A stretch of DNA of 64,000 nt from Chitinophaga ginsengisegetis (GCF_900168065.1 NZ_FUZZ01000002.1:744001-808000), one strand, 5' to 3'. Positions 56,587 through 64,000 are shown, counted from the first letter of the stretch. Notes: a model not told the origin generated them from the letters alone. Program-made: numbers and translations.

Positions 56587-57030
56587 TTAGTTTTCCCAAG
56601 GGGCTTTACCATCAACAGTAATACCCATGCTACGAGCAGTACCAGCTACCATTTTCATAGCGCTGTTCAGCGTAAAGCAGTTCAGATCAGCCATCTTGTC
56701 TTGTGCGATAGCTTCTACCTGAGCCCAGGAAACTTTACCCACCTTGTTACGGTTAGGTTCTTTAGAACCACTCTGCAATTTAGCAGCTTCCAGCAGCTGT
56801 ACAGGTGCCGGAGGAGTTTTAATTACGAAGTCGAAAGATTTGTCAGTGTAAACAGTCAGCAACACAGGCAATACTTTACCCATTTTATCCTGGGTACGGG
56901 CATTAAACTGTTTGCAGAACTCCATGATGTTCACACCTTTGGAACCCAGCGCGGGACCAATTGGAGGTGCAGGATTGGCCTGGCCGCCTTTCACCTGCAA
57001 TTTCACGTACGTTGCGATTTCTTTTGCCAT
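56587..57030 (-). CDS. rplK: 50S ribosomal protein L11
   Basis: 147 residues. N-terminal KLQVKGGQANPAPPIGPALG (with the prolines of the thiostrepton-binding region) and C-terminal ARSMGITVDG are typical. First gene of the rplK-rplA-rplJ-rplL-rpoB-rpoC series, preceded by a consensus promoter. Confidence 0.99.
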   Translation of the reverse strand: MAKEIATYVKLQVKGGQANPAPPIGPALGSKGVNIMEFCKQFNARTQDKMGKVLPVLLTVYTDKSFDFVIKTPPAPVQLLEAAKLQSGSKEPNRNKVGKVSWAQVEAIAQDKMADLNCFTLNSAMKMVAGTARSMGITVDGKAPWEN

Positions 57031-57118
57031 GTTTCTTAATTTAATTTGGTTAAACGCCCTCTGCCAAACAGAAGACTCCCAAAAGTAAAAGACTAAAAAT
57101 AACCTTTTAAAGGGGATG

Positions 57119-57149
57119 CAAAGGTATATATTATTATGAAATTGTCAAA
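57119..57149 (-). promoter_or_regulatory. promoter of the rplK ribosomal protein operon
   Basis: Minus-strand TTTG (57149-57146), exactly 19 nt, then TACCTTTG (57126-57119): a perfect Bacteroidota housekeeping promoter. The leader to the rplK start is about 80 nt. Confidence 0.85.
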
Positions 57150-57257
57150 AAGTATTTGAAATTGGGCATCCTTTTTGCTTTGGATGAGATTTTTTTTACA
57201 AATCTATTGCATTTCCCGTAAAATTTCCTTACTCTCCGAAGCCGGCAAAGCTACAAC

Positions 57258-58445
57258 TTATCTCCCACTTGCATATAACAATTCTTTCCGCTTCCCTTTC
57301 TCAGTCTTTATATACTTACTTACAAACAGCTGCTCAGTCCCCACCTTTCCCTTCATCCCGGTAACCGCCTGCTGCAATGCCGCTATATTGTCTTTCATAG
57401 CATCATCATTACCTTCCAGCCCGGATAGTGCCTTCTCTGCTGCAGCCAGCTTTCCCGCTATCCCATCAATCATCTTCCTCAGCACCTCATCCTTTACCTC
57501 CGGTACAAACTGCCGGTTCTTAAAATCAACATACTCATTATATAGCTTCACGATCTCCGTGTAATCCCGGCTCACCCCGTTAAACTGGTCTACCCGCCGG
57601 TTCCGCGCCTCAATTTCCTGGTTGGCCGCCAGCACCTTTATCGACTGGTCCATCCAGTCCAGCTCCGTCATGATAAACGGATTGGCCGCTCCCCCAAACC
57701 GGCGGATCCTCGCAGCTGCATACTCTAACCGCTGCAGCCGCGATTGCCGGAACCAGTTATTCAACGTATCGTTATAAGCAAAAACGGGGCGTTTGGCCGC
57801 AGCAGCAAAAGCCTGGCTGCCCAGCTCATCATGACGCAGCGGAAACGGTAACATCTGCCACATCGGGTCGTAAGGCATATGGGTTTTTACCGCCACCTGC
57901 GGCGCCGCCTGGAACCAGGTCCAGTTGGTCCGCTGGATAAAACGGCCGTTATCCACTACCCCGGCTCCCCAGGTAGGATCAGTTATCGTCCACTGACTTC
58001 CATTCTTTGCCACCACCCAGTCGTGCGAACCGGTTGGCAGCATAATATCGTTCTGCAATCCGTAGCCCGTTACCACCACAGCAGTTATACCAGCTTCCCG
58101 GCATACCCGGGCATATAATACAGCATAATCAGTACTAAGCCCCTTCCGCGTACGCAGCGTTTTTAGCATGGCTGCAGCAGAATCCCGGTAACTGCTCACG
58201 CGGTTTATGTTTTCTGCATCATAGGCGATGTGCGTAGCCATCCAGTTAAACAGGGCGCGCTGCAAAGCCATACTGTTCCCTGTATGGGCCTTCAGCCATC
58301 TGGCCATCACTTCGGGAGAAGTGGTGGCTTCTTCCGGAATGGAAACAATGGCCGCTGTTGCGGCCGGCTTAACAGATTTCCCGGACTGAGCACCTGCCTC
58401 AATAGCCAGCAGGAGTCCGAGCATCACAGCAATCACTGATTTCAT
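57258..58445 (-). CDS. exported transglutaminase-like protein with Ser in place of the catalytic Cys
   Basis: 395 residues from ATG 58443-58445 (TTG 58449-58451 also in frame). Signal peptide to about AGAQ (20). The transglutaminase-like core is recognisable: FNWMATHIAYDAE, then RKGLSTDYAVLYARVCREAGI, GSHDWVVA (His141) and WTITDPTWG (Asp156). The family motif is normally KxGxCxxYA; here the nucleophile position is Ser104 (AGT at 58134-58136). The protein may therefore lack cysteine-protease or transferase activity. A helical C-terminal half follows. It interrupts the nusG-rplK order and lies between their terminator and promoter. Confidence 0.82.
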   Translation of the reverse strand: MKSVIAVMLGLLLAIEAGAQSGKSVKPAATAAIVSIPEEATTSPEVMARWLKAHTGNSMALQRALFNWMATHIAYDAENINRVSSYRDSAAAMLKTLRTRKGLSTDYAVLYARVCREAGITAVVVTGYGLQNDIMLPTGSHDWVVAKNGSQWTITDPTWGAGVVDNGRFIQRTNWTWFQAAPQVAVKTHMPYDPMWQMLPFPLRHDELGSQAFAAAAKRPVFAYNDTLNNWFRQSRLQRLEYAAARIRRFGGAANPFIMTELDWMDQSIKVLAANQEIEARNRRVDQFNGVSRDYTEIVKLYNEYVDFKNRQFVPEVKDEVLRKMIDGIAGKLAAAEKALSGLEGNDDAMKDNIAALQQAVTGMKGKVGTEQLFVSKYIKTEKGKRKELLYASGR

Positions 58446-58482
58446 AATCAATAGATATAGGACGTATATTGGATAAACGAGA

Positions 58483-58512
58483 AAAAGCGTTCCGCATAAA
58501 CGGAACGCTTTT
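58483..58512 (-). terminator. terminator of nusG
   Basis: AAAAGCGTTCCG (58483-58494) and CGGAACGCTTTT (58501-58512) with a 6-nt loop; the minus strand ends in T residues. It separates secE-nusG from the transglutaminase-like gene. Confidence 0.88.
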
Positions 58513-58535
58513 CAATAAAGATGTTATATAAGTTA

Positions 58536-59102
58536 TCAGGAAAGTTTCTCTACCTGCATAAAGTTCAGCTCTACCGGAGTAGCACGGCCAAAGATCTTTA
58601 CAGTTACTTTCAGTTTTTTCTTGTCTTCAATTACTTCCTCAATCACACCATTAAAGTCGTTGAACGGACCATCAATGATCTTAATGGTTTCACCAACAAT
58701 GAAAGGCTCGCTCATGGTCAGTCCCTGATCGCTCAGTTCATCCACCTTACCTAACATTTTGTTTACTTCAGATTTACGGAGTGCGATAGGCTTTTCCTTT
58801 CCGAGGAAATGGATAACACCGGATACGTTACGTATGGCCTGTATTACCTCATCGGTCATCTTACCATCTACTGCTTCGATCATCACATATCCGGGATAGA
58901 AGTTCTTTTCGCGCATTACCTTTTTACCGGCCTGCACTTTATAAACTTTTTCTACCGGCAGGAAGATCTGGCTGATTACGTTACCCCAATCGGAGCGGCG
59001 TACTTCAATATCCAGGTATTCCTTCACTTTTTTTTCCTTGCCACTAACAACGCGGAGTACATACCACTTTGTTTCCTGAGCAGGAAGATTGGCTGCATCC
59101 AT
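58536..59102 (-). CDS. nusG: transcription termination/antitermination protein NusG
   Basis: 188 residues. N-terminal NGN domain (KWYVLRVVSGKEKKVKEYL; FYPGYVMIEA) and C-terminal KOW domain (GETIKIIDGPFNDFNGVIEE). It binds RNA polymerase and couples to Rho and the ribosome. The secE stop and nusG start are adjacent, so the two are translationally coupled. Confidence 0.98.
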   Translation of the reverse strand: MDAANLPAQETKWYVLRVVSGKEKKVKEYLDIEVRRSDWGNVISQIFLPVEKVYKVQAGKKVMREKNFYPGYVMIEAVDGKMTDEVIQAIRNVSGVIHFLGKEKPIALRKSEVNKMLGKVDELSDQGLTMSEPFIVGETIKIIDGPFNDFNGVIEEVIEDKKKLKVTVKIFGRATPVELNFMQVEKLS

Positions 59103-59303
59103 TTATTTAGCTTTGAAAATTTGGTAATAGTGAGTTAACACGAAGTTGGAAGCGGCATCCATACCCCAAACCAGCCCGGTAACAAATATTGTTGCTATCA
59201 GCACAATCATGGTAGAAGACTGGAGCTCTTGCCAGGTAGGCCAGGACACCTTGTAAACCAATTCATGATAAGACTCGCGGAAATAGTTTCTGATCTTATT
59301 CAT
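59103..59303 (-). CDS. secE: preprotein translocase subunit SecE
   Basis: 66 residues with the conserved cytoplasmic helix (YHELVYKVSWPTWQELQSST) and one membrane helix (MIVLIATIFVTGLVWGMDA). Small single-span SecE of the Sec translocon. Directly before nusG. Confidence 0.97.
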   Translation of the reverse strand: MNKIRNYFRESYHELVYKVSWPTWQELQSSTMIVLIATIFVTGLVWGMDAASNFVLTHYYQIFKAK

Positions 59304-59346
59304 TATATAAAGTTAACTATTTATGGTCAATTGTTTAAAGCCTAAA

Positions 59347-59385
59347 AAATGGTTGACTTGTCTTATTGTAACAACTCAACCATTT
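59347..59385 (-). terminator. terminator between tRNA-Trp and secE
   Basis: AAATGGTTGA and TCAACCATTT (59347-59356, 59376-59385) are extended by TTGT/ACAA after one mismatch. On the minus strand the stem ends in T6. It closes the tuf-tRNA-Trp transcript. Confidence 0.8.
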
Positions 59386-59406
59386 AATTATTTTCTATAA
59401 ACCTTG

Positions 59407-59477
59407 CACGGGTACTAGGATTCGAACCCAGATCAAAGGTTTTGGAGACCCGTATGCTACCGTTGCACCATACCCGT
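59407..59477 (-). tRNA. tRNA-Trp (anticodon CCA)
   Basis: 71-nt cloverleaf on the minus strand: acceptor ACGGGTA/TACCCGT, discriminator G, anticodon loop CTCCAAA with anticodon CCA, T arm GGGTTCGAATCC. CCA end not encoded. Position between tuf and secE is standard in this phylum. Confidence 0.96.
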
Positions 59478-59481
59478 GTAT

Positions 59482-59561
59482 AAAGCCATTAGCACTCAGC
59501 TTTCGGCGTCAGCAAATATATAAAAAAATGTTGACGTTTAATAGCCAAAGCTAATGGCTTT
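59482..59561 (-). repeat. long-range inverted repeat after tuf
   Basis: AAAGCCATTAGC (59482-59493) is complementary to GCTAATGGCTTT (59550-59561); inside, CGTCAGCA and TGTTGACG pair with one mismatch. It lies between the tuf stop and tRNA-Trp and may serve in processing the co-transcript. Confidence 0.5.
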
Positions 59562-59578
59562 TAATATAATTCAGATGC

Positions 59579-60766
59579 TTATTTCAGGATTTCAGTAACC
59601 TGACCTGCACCTACTGTACGACCACCTTCACGGATAGCGAACTTCAGACCTTTGTCCATAGCGATAGGCTGGATCAGTTTAACTGTCAGGCTAACGTTAT
59701 CACCAGGCATAACCATTTCAACACCTGCTGGTAATTCAACTTCACCGGTTACGTCAGTAGTACGGAAGTAGAACTGAGGACGGTATTTGTTGAAGAACGG
59801 AGTGTGACGGCCACCTTCTTCTTTGCTCAGTACGTATACTTCGCATTTGAATTCAGAGTGAGGTTTGATAGAACCTGGCTGGCAGATAACCATACCACGA
59901 CGGATCTGAGTTTTCTCAATACCGCGGAGTAACAGACCAGCGTTATCACCTGCTTCACCTTCATCGAGGAGTTTCTTAAACATCTCAACACCAGTACAAG
60001 TAGATTTCAGTGGTTCTTCCTGCAGACCTACGATTTCAACGTTCTCACCAACTTTGATACGACCGCGTTCGATACGACCTGTAGCAACGGTACCACGACC
60101 GGTGATAGAGAATACGTCTTCTACTGACATCAGGAACGGTTGATCAACCGGACGTGGAGGCAGCGGAATGTAAGTATCAACAGCGTCCATCAGTTGGTCG
60201 ATAGCAGCTACCCATTTTTCGTCACCAGCAAGAGCGCCGGTTGCAGAACCCTGGATAACAGGAACGTTATCACCGTCAAAACCGTTAGAAGACAGCAGAT
60301 CACGGATTTCGATTTCTACCAGTTCCAGCAGTTCAGGATCGTCTACCAGATCAACTTTGTTCATGAATACTACGATACGAGGTACACCTACCTGGCGAGC
60401 CAGCAGGATGTGCTCTCTTGTTTGCGGCATAGGACCATCTGTAGCTGCCACCACGAGGATAGCACCGTCCATCTGAGCAGCACCGGTAATCATGTTCTTC
60501 ACATAATCCGCGTGACCAGGACAGTCAACGTGAGCATAGTGACGAGCAGTTGTCTGATACTCAACGTGAGCTGTATTGATAGTAATACCTCTTTCTTTTT
60601 CTTCAGGAGCAGCATCGATCTCATCATATCCTCTCTTCTCTGCCAGACCTTTATTTGCCAAAATTGTGGTAATGGCAGCAGTCAAAGTAGTTTTACCATG
60701 ATCCACGTGGCCGATGGTACCAATGTTTACGTGGGGTTTATCCCGCTTGAAGGTTTCTTTTGCCAT
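59579..60766 (-). CDS. tuf: elongation factor Tu
   Basis: 395 residues. P-loop GHVDHGKT (19-26), GITINTAHVEY (switch I), DCPGHADYVKNMITGA (switch II region) and NKVD for guanine binding are intact. It delivers aminoacyl-tRNA to the ribosome with GTP. Flanked on both sides by tRNA genes, probably in one transcript from the promoter at 61.66 kb. Confidence 0.99.
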   Translation of the reverse strand: MAKETFKRDKPHVNIGTIGHVDHGKTTLTAAITTILANKGLAEKRGYDEIDAAPEEKERGITINTAHVEYQTTARHYAHVDCPGHADYVKNMITGAAQMDGAILVVAATDGPMPQTREHILLARQVGVPRIVVFMNKVDLVDDPELLELVEIEIRDLLSSNGFDGDNVPVIQGSATGALAGDEKWVAAIDQLMDAVDTYIPLPPRPVDQPFLMSVEDVFSITGRGTVATGRIERGRIKVGENVEIVGLQEEPLKSTCTGVEMFKKLLDEGEAGDNAGLLLRGIEKTQIRRGMVICQPGSIKPHSEFKCEVYVLSKEEGGRHTPFFNKYRPQFYFRTTDVTGEVELPAGVEMVMPGDNVSLTVKLIQPIAMDKGLKFAIREGGRTVGAGQVTEILK

Positions 60767-60838
60767 TGTATTTTCTTTTTAGATGGTTTGTAAAGATTGT
60801 ATTGATTGTTGTTTTAAAAAAACGGTTTTACAAACTTG

Positions 60839-60912
60839 TACCGTTGATGAGAATTGAACTCATGGCCTTCCCTAAATAAAAATGGGTTGCTCTTCCATTG
60901 AGCTACAACGCT
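60839..60912 (-). pseudogene. tRNA-like sequence with abnormal anticodon arm
   Basis: A 74-nt minus-strand sequence with a normal D arm (GCTC/GAGC), a perfect T arm (ATGAG-TTCAATT-CTCAT) and an acceptor stem AGCGTTG/CAACGGT with one G-G mismatch. The anticodon arm is irregular: only CCC pairs with GGG, flanked by A-A mismatches, around a T-rich loop of at least nine bases, so no anticodon can be assigned. Its body resembles the neighbouring tRNA-Thr, suggesting a decayed duplicate. Confidence 0.6.
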
Positions 60913-61026
60913 AAGTTTTAATTTCGGAGTGCAGAATTAACAAATTCGAATTCCGAAATTCGAATTTTATGGAGTTTGTTGAGGCGATTGAAAAACTCAC
61001 TACAACTATTCTTCTAAAATTCAATG

Positions 61027-61098
<72 letters not shown>

Positions 61099-61121
61099 TT
61101 GAAAAATTGCTTTAAAATACG

Positions 61122-61194
61122 AGCGGGAGACGAGGTTCGAACCCGCGACCTACAGCTTGGAAGGCTGTCGCTCTACCAACTGAGCTACTCCCGC
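61122..61194 (-). tRNA. tRNA-Gly (anticodon TCC)
   Basis: 73-nt cloverleaf: acceptor GCGGGAG/CTCCCGC, anticodon stem ACAGC/GCTGT with loop CTTCCAA, T arm GGGTTCGAACC. CCA not encoded. Confidence 0.95.
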
Positions 61195-61350
61195 ATTTTT
61201 TAATTCACTAAGCTTCCGGCAAACAACACTGCAACTTTCCACTTATAGAATTATAAGAATAAAAATAAGAGCTTTAAAGGCTGTTGTACCACAGGTTTAG
61301 GGTGTTTCTGTCTACTACTTCTGAATTACTCACCTTCCTCTCAACAACTA

Positions 61351-61383
61351 TGTTCCGCCTCTGCGAAGGGCAAAAGCGGAACA
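61351..61383. repeat. hairpin in the spacer between tRNA-Tyr and tRNA-Gly
   Basis: TGTTCCGC (61351-61358) and GCGGAACA (61376-61383) are perfectly complementary with a 17-nt loop. No T tract on the minus strand, so an RNA processing role is more likely than termination. Confidence 0.45.
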
Positions 61384-61394
61384 CGCTGTTTTTG

Positions 61395-61476
61395 TGGGCA
61401 GGATAGGATTCGAACCTATGAAGACGTAGTCAGCGGATTTACAGTCCGCCCCATTTGGCCGCTCTGGAACCTGCCC
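61395..61476 (-). tRNA. tRNA-Tyr (anticodon GTA)
   Basis: 82-nt class II tRNA on the minus strand with a long variable arm: acceptor GGGCAGG/CCTGCCC, discriminator A, anticodon stem GCGGA/TCCGC with loop CTGTAAA, T arm ATAGG-TTCGAAT-CCTAT. Confidence 0.95.
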
Positions 61477-61531
61477 TAACTATCTTTTGATTTTGTCATC
61501 CGGCTAATAAACAACCAAATAAAAATCGATG

Positions 61532-61605
61532 AGCCAGCAGAGGGATTCGAACCCCCGACCCACTGATTACAAATCAGTAGCTCTGGCCAACTGAGCTATG
61601 CTGGC
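61532..61605 (-). tRNA. tRNA-Thr (anticodon TGT)
   Basis: 74-nt cloverleaf: acceptor GCCAGCA/TGCTGGC, anticodon stem ACTGA/TCAGT with loop TTTGTAA, T arm GGGGG-TTCGAAT-CCCTC. First gene of the tRNA-tuf transcript. Confidence 0.95.
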
Positions 61606-61654
61606 ATCTTTCAAAAAACATCCTTTCAATAAAGTAACTCGTTGAAAGAGAGCG

Positions 61655-61684
61655 CAAAATTAAGAGATTTTTTCAATTCTCAAA
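61655..61684 (-). promoter_or_regulatory. promoter of the tRNA-tuf operon
   Basis: Minus-strand TTTG (61684-61681), 18 nt, then TAATTTTG (61662-61655): both boxes exact. Predicted start lies about 40 nt before tRNA-Thr. Confidence 0.75.
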
Positions 61685-61755
61685 ATCTTTTTTTCAGTTT
61701 GTTACAAATATTTAAAAATTTATCTGCTTCCCCGAAAACGCCCTACCATAAAGAA

Positions 61756-61809
61756 CTTTGCTACCTTTACCGACCCTCTTTTTGAATCGGGATGGCAAAG
61801 GTAGCAAAG
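61756..61809 (-). terminator. terminator of the hibernation factor gene
   Basis: CTTTGCTACCTTT (61756-61768) and its perfect complement (61797-61809) give a 13-bp stem; CCGA/TCGG pair inside the loop. It begins 32 nt after the gene's stop on the minus strand. Confidence 0.7.
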
Positions 61810-61840
61810 AGATTAATATTTCCAAAATTATTTCAGAAAA

Positions 61841-62140
61841 TTATTGAAATTTCTTTTCCTTCTTTCTTTTCACCTGTTCTACGAGGGATTCAAAGGCAAG
61901 GTCGAAGGACTCTTCGAAGGATTTAGACTCGTGCTTAACAAACAGGTCCTGACGGGGTATTCGAACTCTGATCTCGGCTATTTTATCTTTAATTTGATGC
62001 GCTAAATTATCCACTTTTAAAAATACATCCACGCTAATGATACGGTCATAAAAGGTGTTCAGTTTCTGAACTTTCTTGTTCACATGATCTATCAATTTGG
62101 AATCAGCATCAAAATGCACAGTTTGAATTTGTACGTTCAT
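61841..62140 (-). CDS. ribosome hibernation-promoting factor (HPF/RaiA family, short form)
   Basis: 99 residues, beta-alpha-beta-beta-beta-alpha pattern: MNVQIQTVHFDADSKLIDHV, FYDRIISVDVFLKV, then the conserved AEIRVRIPRQDLFVKHESKSFEESFDLA cut here as RVRIPRQDLFVKHE and SFEESFDLAFESL, and a basic tail (KRKKEKK). Short form without the C-terminal dimerisation domain. It binds the 30S decoding region in slow growth and stabilises inactive ribosomes. Monocistronic and close to translation genes. Confidence 0.93.
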   Translation of the reverse strand: MNVQIQTVHFDADSKLIDHVNKKVQKLNTFYDRIISVDVFLKVDNLAHQIKDKIAEIRVRIPRQDLFVKHESKSFEESFDLAFESLVEQVKRKKEKKFQ

Positions 62141-62301
62141 AGCACTAATTTTTTAAATATTTAACAATCTAGGTTCTAGTTAGTAAAGGAAGGTCATAGG
62201 CATTCTCTTTTAGCATAATGAACTTGATTACTAATATAGTCACTTTTGCAATGCAATACTGTTTAGCTGCGTAATATTTTGTTAAAAGCTTAAAATAACT
62301 G

Positions 62302-63243
62302 CTACGCTTTCGGGTGCGCCTGCTTATACACCTTCTTCAACTGCTCTATCGTATTATGCGTGTAAACCTGTGTGGCGGCCAGGCTCGAGTGCCCCAGCAA
62401 CTCTTTGATCGCATTCAGATCCGCACCATTGTTCGCAAGGTGTGTAGCAAAGGTATGTCGTAGTATATGCGGGCTCTTCTTCTTTAAAGTAGTAATCTGA
62501 TGTTCCGTGAGATACTTTCGCACCGTCAGGTACACATACTTGGGATACAAACGCTGACCGCTATGCGGATGCACCAGCAATACCCCGTTCTCAAATTCTT
62601 CCAGGCAACGGCGCTTCTCATCCATGTAAGCACGGATCTGTACCAGGAGCTCCGGACTAACCGGTATAATCCGCTCCTTGCCTCCTTTCCCCATCACCTT
62701 TACGGATTTGTTCCCTTCATCCACCCGGAATTCCTGCAAAGCAATCAATTCCGACAAACGGATACCCGTTTGATAAAAGATCTCAAAAATAAGCCGGTGG
62801 GTCATGCCTTCGAAATCGTTGGCAAAGATGTGCAGGGAGGTTACCGAAACAGGACTCACATTATCTTCCAGCGCCTGCATCCCCTTCTGTTCAATGTAGC
62901 CGGGCAAACGACGGCTGATCTTGGGCGCAATGACCTTGATCATAGGCGACTGTTTAATCAGGCCCTGACGCAGACAGAATTTGAAAAAGGATTTGAGTGT
63001 GGAGATCTTGCGGTTAACACTTTTGGCTGTCATGGCATCTTCCATGAGCTTCGCCAGCCAGCTCCGGATCATAATATGACTGAGGTCCCCAACCGGCGTA
63101 CTGCCATAACTGAGGGTCACATAATCAAAAAACTGGAAAAGATCGTTGCGATAGGCAGTGCAGGTGTGCGCTGAGTACCGTTTTTCGAGCTGGATATAGG
63201 ATATGAATCGCTCTGCTAAGGAATATAAAGCTTCGTTCAACAC
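62302..63243 (-). CDS. tyrosine recombinase, XerC/XerD type
   Basis: 313 residues from GTG 63241-63243 (TTG 63238-63240 also possible). The frame opens upstream to 63291, but that part coincides with a 41-bp palindrome and is unlikely to be coding. N-terminal SAM-like core-binding domain (ISYIQLEKRYSAHTCTAYRN) and catalytic domain with R in TGIRLSELIAL, HILRHTFATH, LGHSSLAATQ and the tyrosine of QVYTHNT. Xer proteins resolve chromosome dimers at dif. It could be XerC or XerD; the local context does not decide. Confidence 0.92.
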   Translation of the reverse strand: MLNEALYSLAERFISYIQLEKRYSAHTCTAYRNDLFQFFDYVTLSYGSTPVGDLSHIMIRSWLAKLMEDAMTAKSVNRKISTLKSFFKFCLRQGLIKQSPMIKVIAPKISRRLPGYIEQKGMQALEDNVSPVSVTSLHIFANDFEGMTHRLIFEIFYQTGIRLSELIALQEFRVDEGNKSVKVMGKGGKERIIPVSPELLVQIRAYMDEKRRCLEEFENGVLLVHPHSGQRLYPKYVYLTVRKYLTEHQITTLKKKSPHILRHTFATHLANNGADLNAIKELLGHSSLAATQVYTHNTIEQLKKVYKQAHPKA

Positions 63244-63250
63244 AAAAAGA

Positions 63251-63291
63251 TTGATGATTGTAAAGTTATTAAATAACCTTACAATCATCAA
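63251..63291 (-). terminator. 41-bp near-perfect palindrome, terminator of rpsU
   Basis: TTGATGATTGTAA (63251-63263) and TTACAATCATCAA (63279-63291) enclose GTTATT-A-AATAAC, with a single mismatched pair between the blocks. On the minus strand the stem is followed by TCTTTTTG. It ends 8 nt before the recombinase start. Confidence 0.75.
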
Positions 63292-63329
63292 ATATTTTGA
63301 GTTGCCAACGGCTTATCGCCTAAGCAATA

Positions 63330-63527
63330 TTAATCTTCAAATTTACCTGTTGCCAACTGTTGTTTGTAAACGGCTTTTAACACCTGGTTACGACGTTTAA
63401 CAGATGGTTTAGTAAAAGACTGGCGCGTTCTCAGCTGCAGTAAAATGCGAGCTTTCTCAAACTTCTTTTTATATTTTTTAAGCGCCTTGTCTATGTTTTC
63501 GCAATCTTTAGAATCAATGATCAACAT
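63330..63527 (-). CDS. rpsU: 30S ribosomal protein S21
   Basis: 65 residues, rich in Lys/Arg: DKALKKYKKKFEKARILLQL and RQSFTKPSVKRRNQVLKAVY are the family patterns. Preceded by an exact promoter and followed by a strong hairpin, so expressed on its own. S21 takes part in translation initiation; in Bacteroidota it helps sequester the anti-Shine-Dalgarno region. Confidence 0.96.
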   Translation of the reverse strand: MLIIDSKDCENIDKALKKYKKKFEKARILLQLRTRQSFTKPSVKRRNQVLKAVYKQQLATGKFED

Positions 63528-63554
63528 AATTTTTGCCTCTTATTTTTAGGAACG

Positions 63555-63586
63555 CAAAGATAACACAACATTTGTAAAAAAACAAA
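63555..63586 (-). promoter_or_regulatory. promoter of rpsU
   Basis: Minus-strand TTTG (63586-63583), 20 nt, then TATCTTTG (63562-63555): both exact Bacteroidota boxes, 28 nt before the start codon. Confidence 0.75.
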
Positions 63587-63598
63587 AGACCACAAGAA

Positions 63599-63925
63599 TT
63601 ATTCAATTTCTCCGCCTTCCTCTCCATAAAAGATGACCCATAACAGCAAATCGGCCGTAAAATTCCGGAACCGGTGCGCTGCCCCCGCAGGAACAAACAG
63701 GAAATCACCCACTCCCACCGTCACCACCTTCCCTTCCATTTCAAACTCACCACTCCCCTGCATCACCAGGTAAATCTCGTCCTGTATATGCGGCTCCTGC
63801 CCATCTATCTCATCCGGGGCAAAAATGATCCCCCGCATGGAACCGTGTTCAAACAATACTGCGAAATCATCATCGCTTTTCTGCAATTGTCGTAAAGACT
63901 CGGCAAAAGAAACATGAAATCTCAT
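63599..63925 (-). CDS. small cupin-domain protein
   Basis: 108 residues forming a single cupin barrel: HIQDEIYLVMQGSGEFEMEG (motif 1 with a metal-binding His and Glu) and GDFLFVPAGAAHRFRNF (motif 2 with His). Such small cupins bind a metal and may act on or sense a small molecule; the reaction is unknown. Start ATG 63923-63925. No close partner inside the window. Confidence 0.88.
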   Translation of the reverse strand: MRFHVSFAESLRQLQKSDDDFAVLFEHGSMRGIIFAPDEIDGQEPHIQDEIYLVMQGSGEFEMEGKVVTVGVGDFLFVPAGAAHRFRNFTADLLLWVIFYGEEGGEIE

Positions 63926-64000
63926 CCTATGGTTGATTTAACGTGTTCTCAGATAACCGAATTTAAGAAAGAATCGGGATATAGCATGACGGCTGGACCG

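Noticed and set aside
57114..57174. GGATGC...GCATCC inverted repeat around the rplK promoter
   Set aside because: Six-base arms more than 45 nt apart; likely chance, and the consensus promoter explains the region better.
60140..60793. 217-codon frame antisense to tuf
   Set aside because: Shadow of the conserved tuf gene; no protein features.

Overview
The window looks like chromosome of a Bacteroidota bacterium of the Chitinophagaceae, most likely Chitinophaga or a close relative. The evidence is four SusC-type TonB-dependent receptors, three of them with complete SusD partners, ECF sigma/FecR pairs of the Bacteroidota type, several promoters of the form TTTG-N18-20-TAnnTTTG, and the gene order around tuf-secE-nusG-rplKAJL-rpoBC. 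Genus assignment is inference from general family knowledge, not from a search.

Left part (1-28 kb), nutrient capture. A SusC receptor runs off the left edge and is transcribed away from a LacI-type regulator. Next come a TerC-like membrane protein, a soluble-type fatty acid desaturase, and a divergent AraC regulator/short-chain reductase pair. Two cell-surface-signalling loci follow. Locus 1 (7.7-17.6 kb) has an ECF sigma factor divergent from a FecR anti-sigma factor, then a SusC with an STN signalling domain, a SusD and a secreted metallophosphoesterase fused to a PQQ-type beta-propeller. Locus 2 (17.8-28.0 kb) has ECF sigma, FecR, STN-SusC, SusD, a DUF4843 lipoprotein, a PKD-like lipoprotein and a TlpA-like thiol-disulfide protein. 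In both, the STN receptor probably signals through FecR to the sigma factor.

Middle part (28-42 kb). A minus-strand operon encodes SusC (no STN), a SusD-like_2 lipoprotein, a cysteine-type arylsulfatase, a 42-residue membrane peptide and a sterol-desaturase-family hydroxylase. It is divergent from a Crp/Fnr regulator followed by an exported MBL-fold hydrolase; the spacer holds palindromes and promoter-like boxes. Then come a two-domain SAM methyltransferase behind a 7-1-7 palindrome, tRNA-Gln, and a glycosyltransferase-9/DUF4254 pair. About 600 bp after that is gene-free.

Right part (42-64 kb), all minus strand and largely housekeeping: an APC permease, an OmpH-like lipoprotein, a glycerophosphodiesterase-like protein, a DUF4397 lipoprotein, rpoC, rpoB, rplL, rplJ, rplA, rplK, an inserted transglutaminase-like gene, nusG, secE, tRNA-Trp, tuf, an odd tRNA-like sequence, tRNA-Thr, tRNA-Gly, tRNA-Tyr, tRNA-Thr, a hibernation factor, a XerC/D-type recombinase, rpsU and a cupin protein. 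No rRNA, CRISPR array, insertion sequence or prophage was seen. The most notable oddities are the nucleophile-less transglutaminase-like protein inside the ribosomal protein cluster, the tRNA-like sequence with an enlarged anticodon loop, and the sulfatase/sterol-desaturase SusCD operon.
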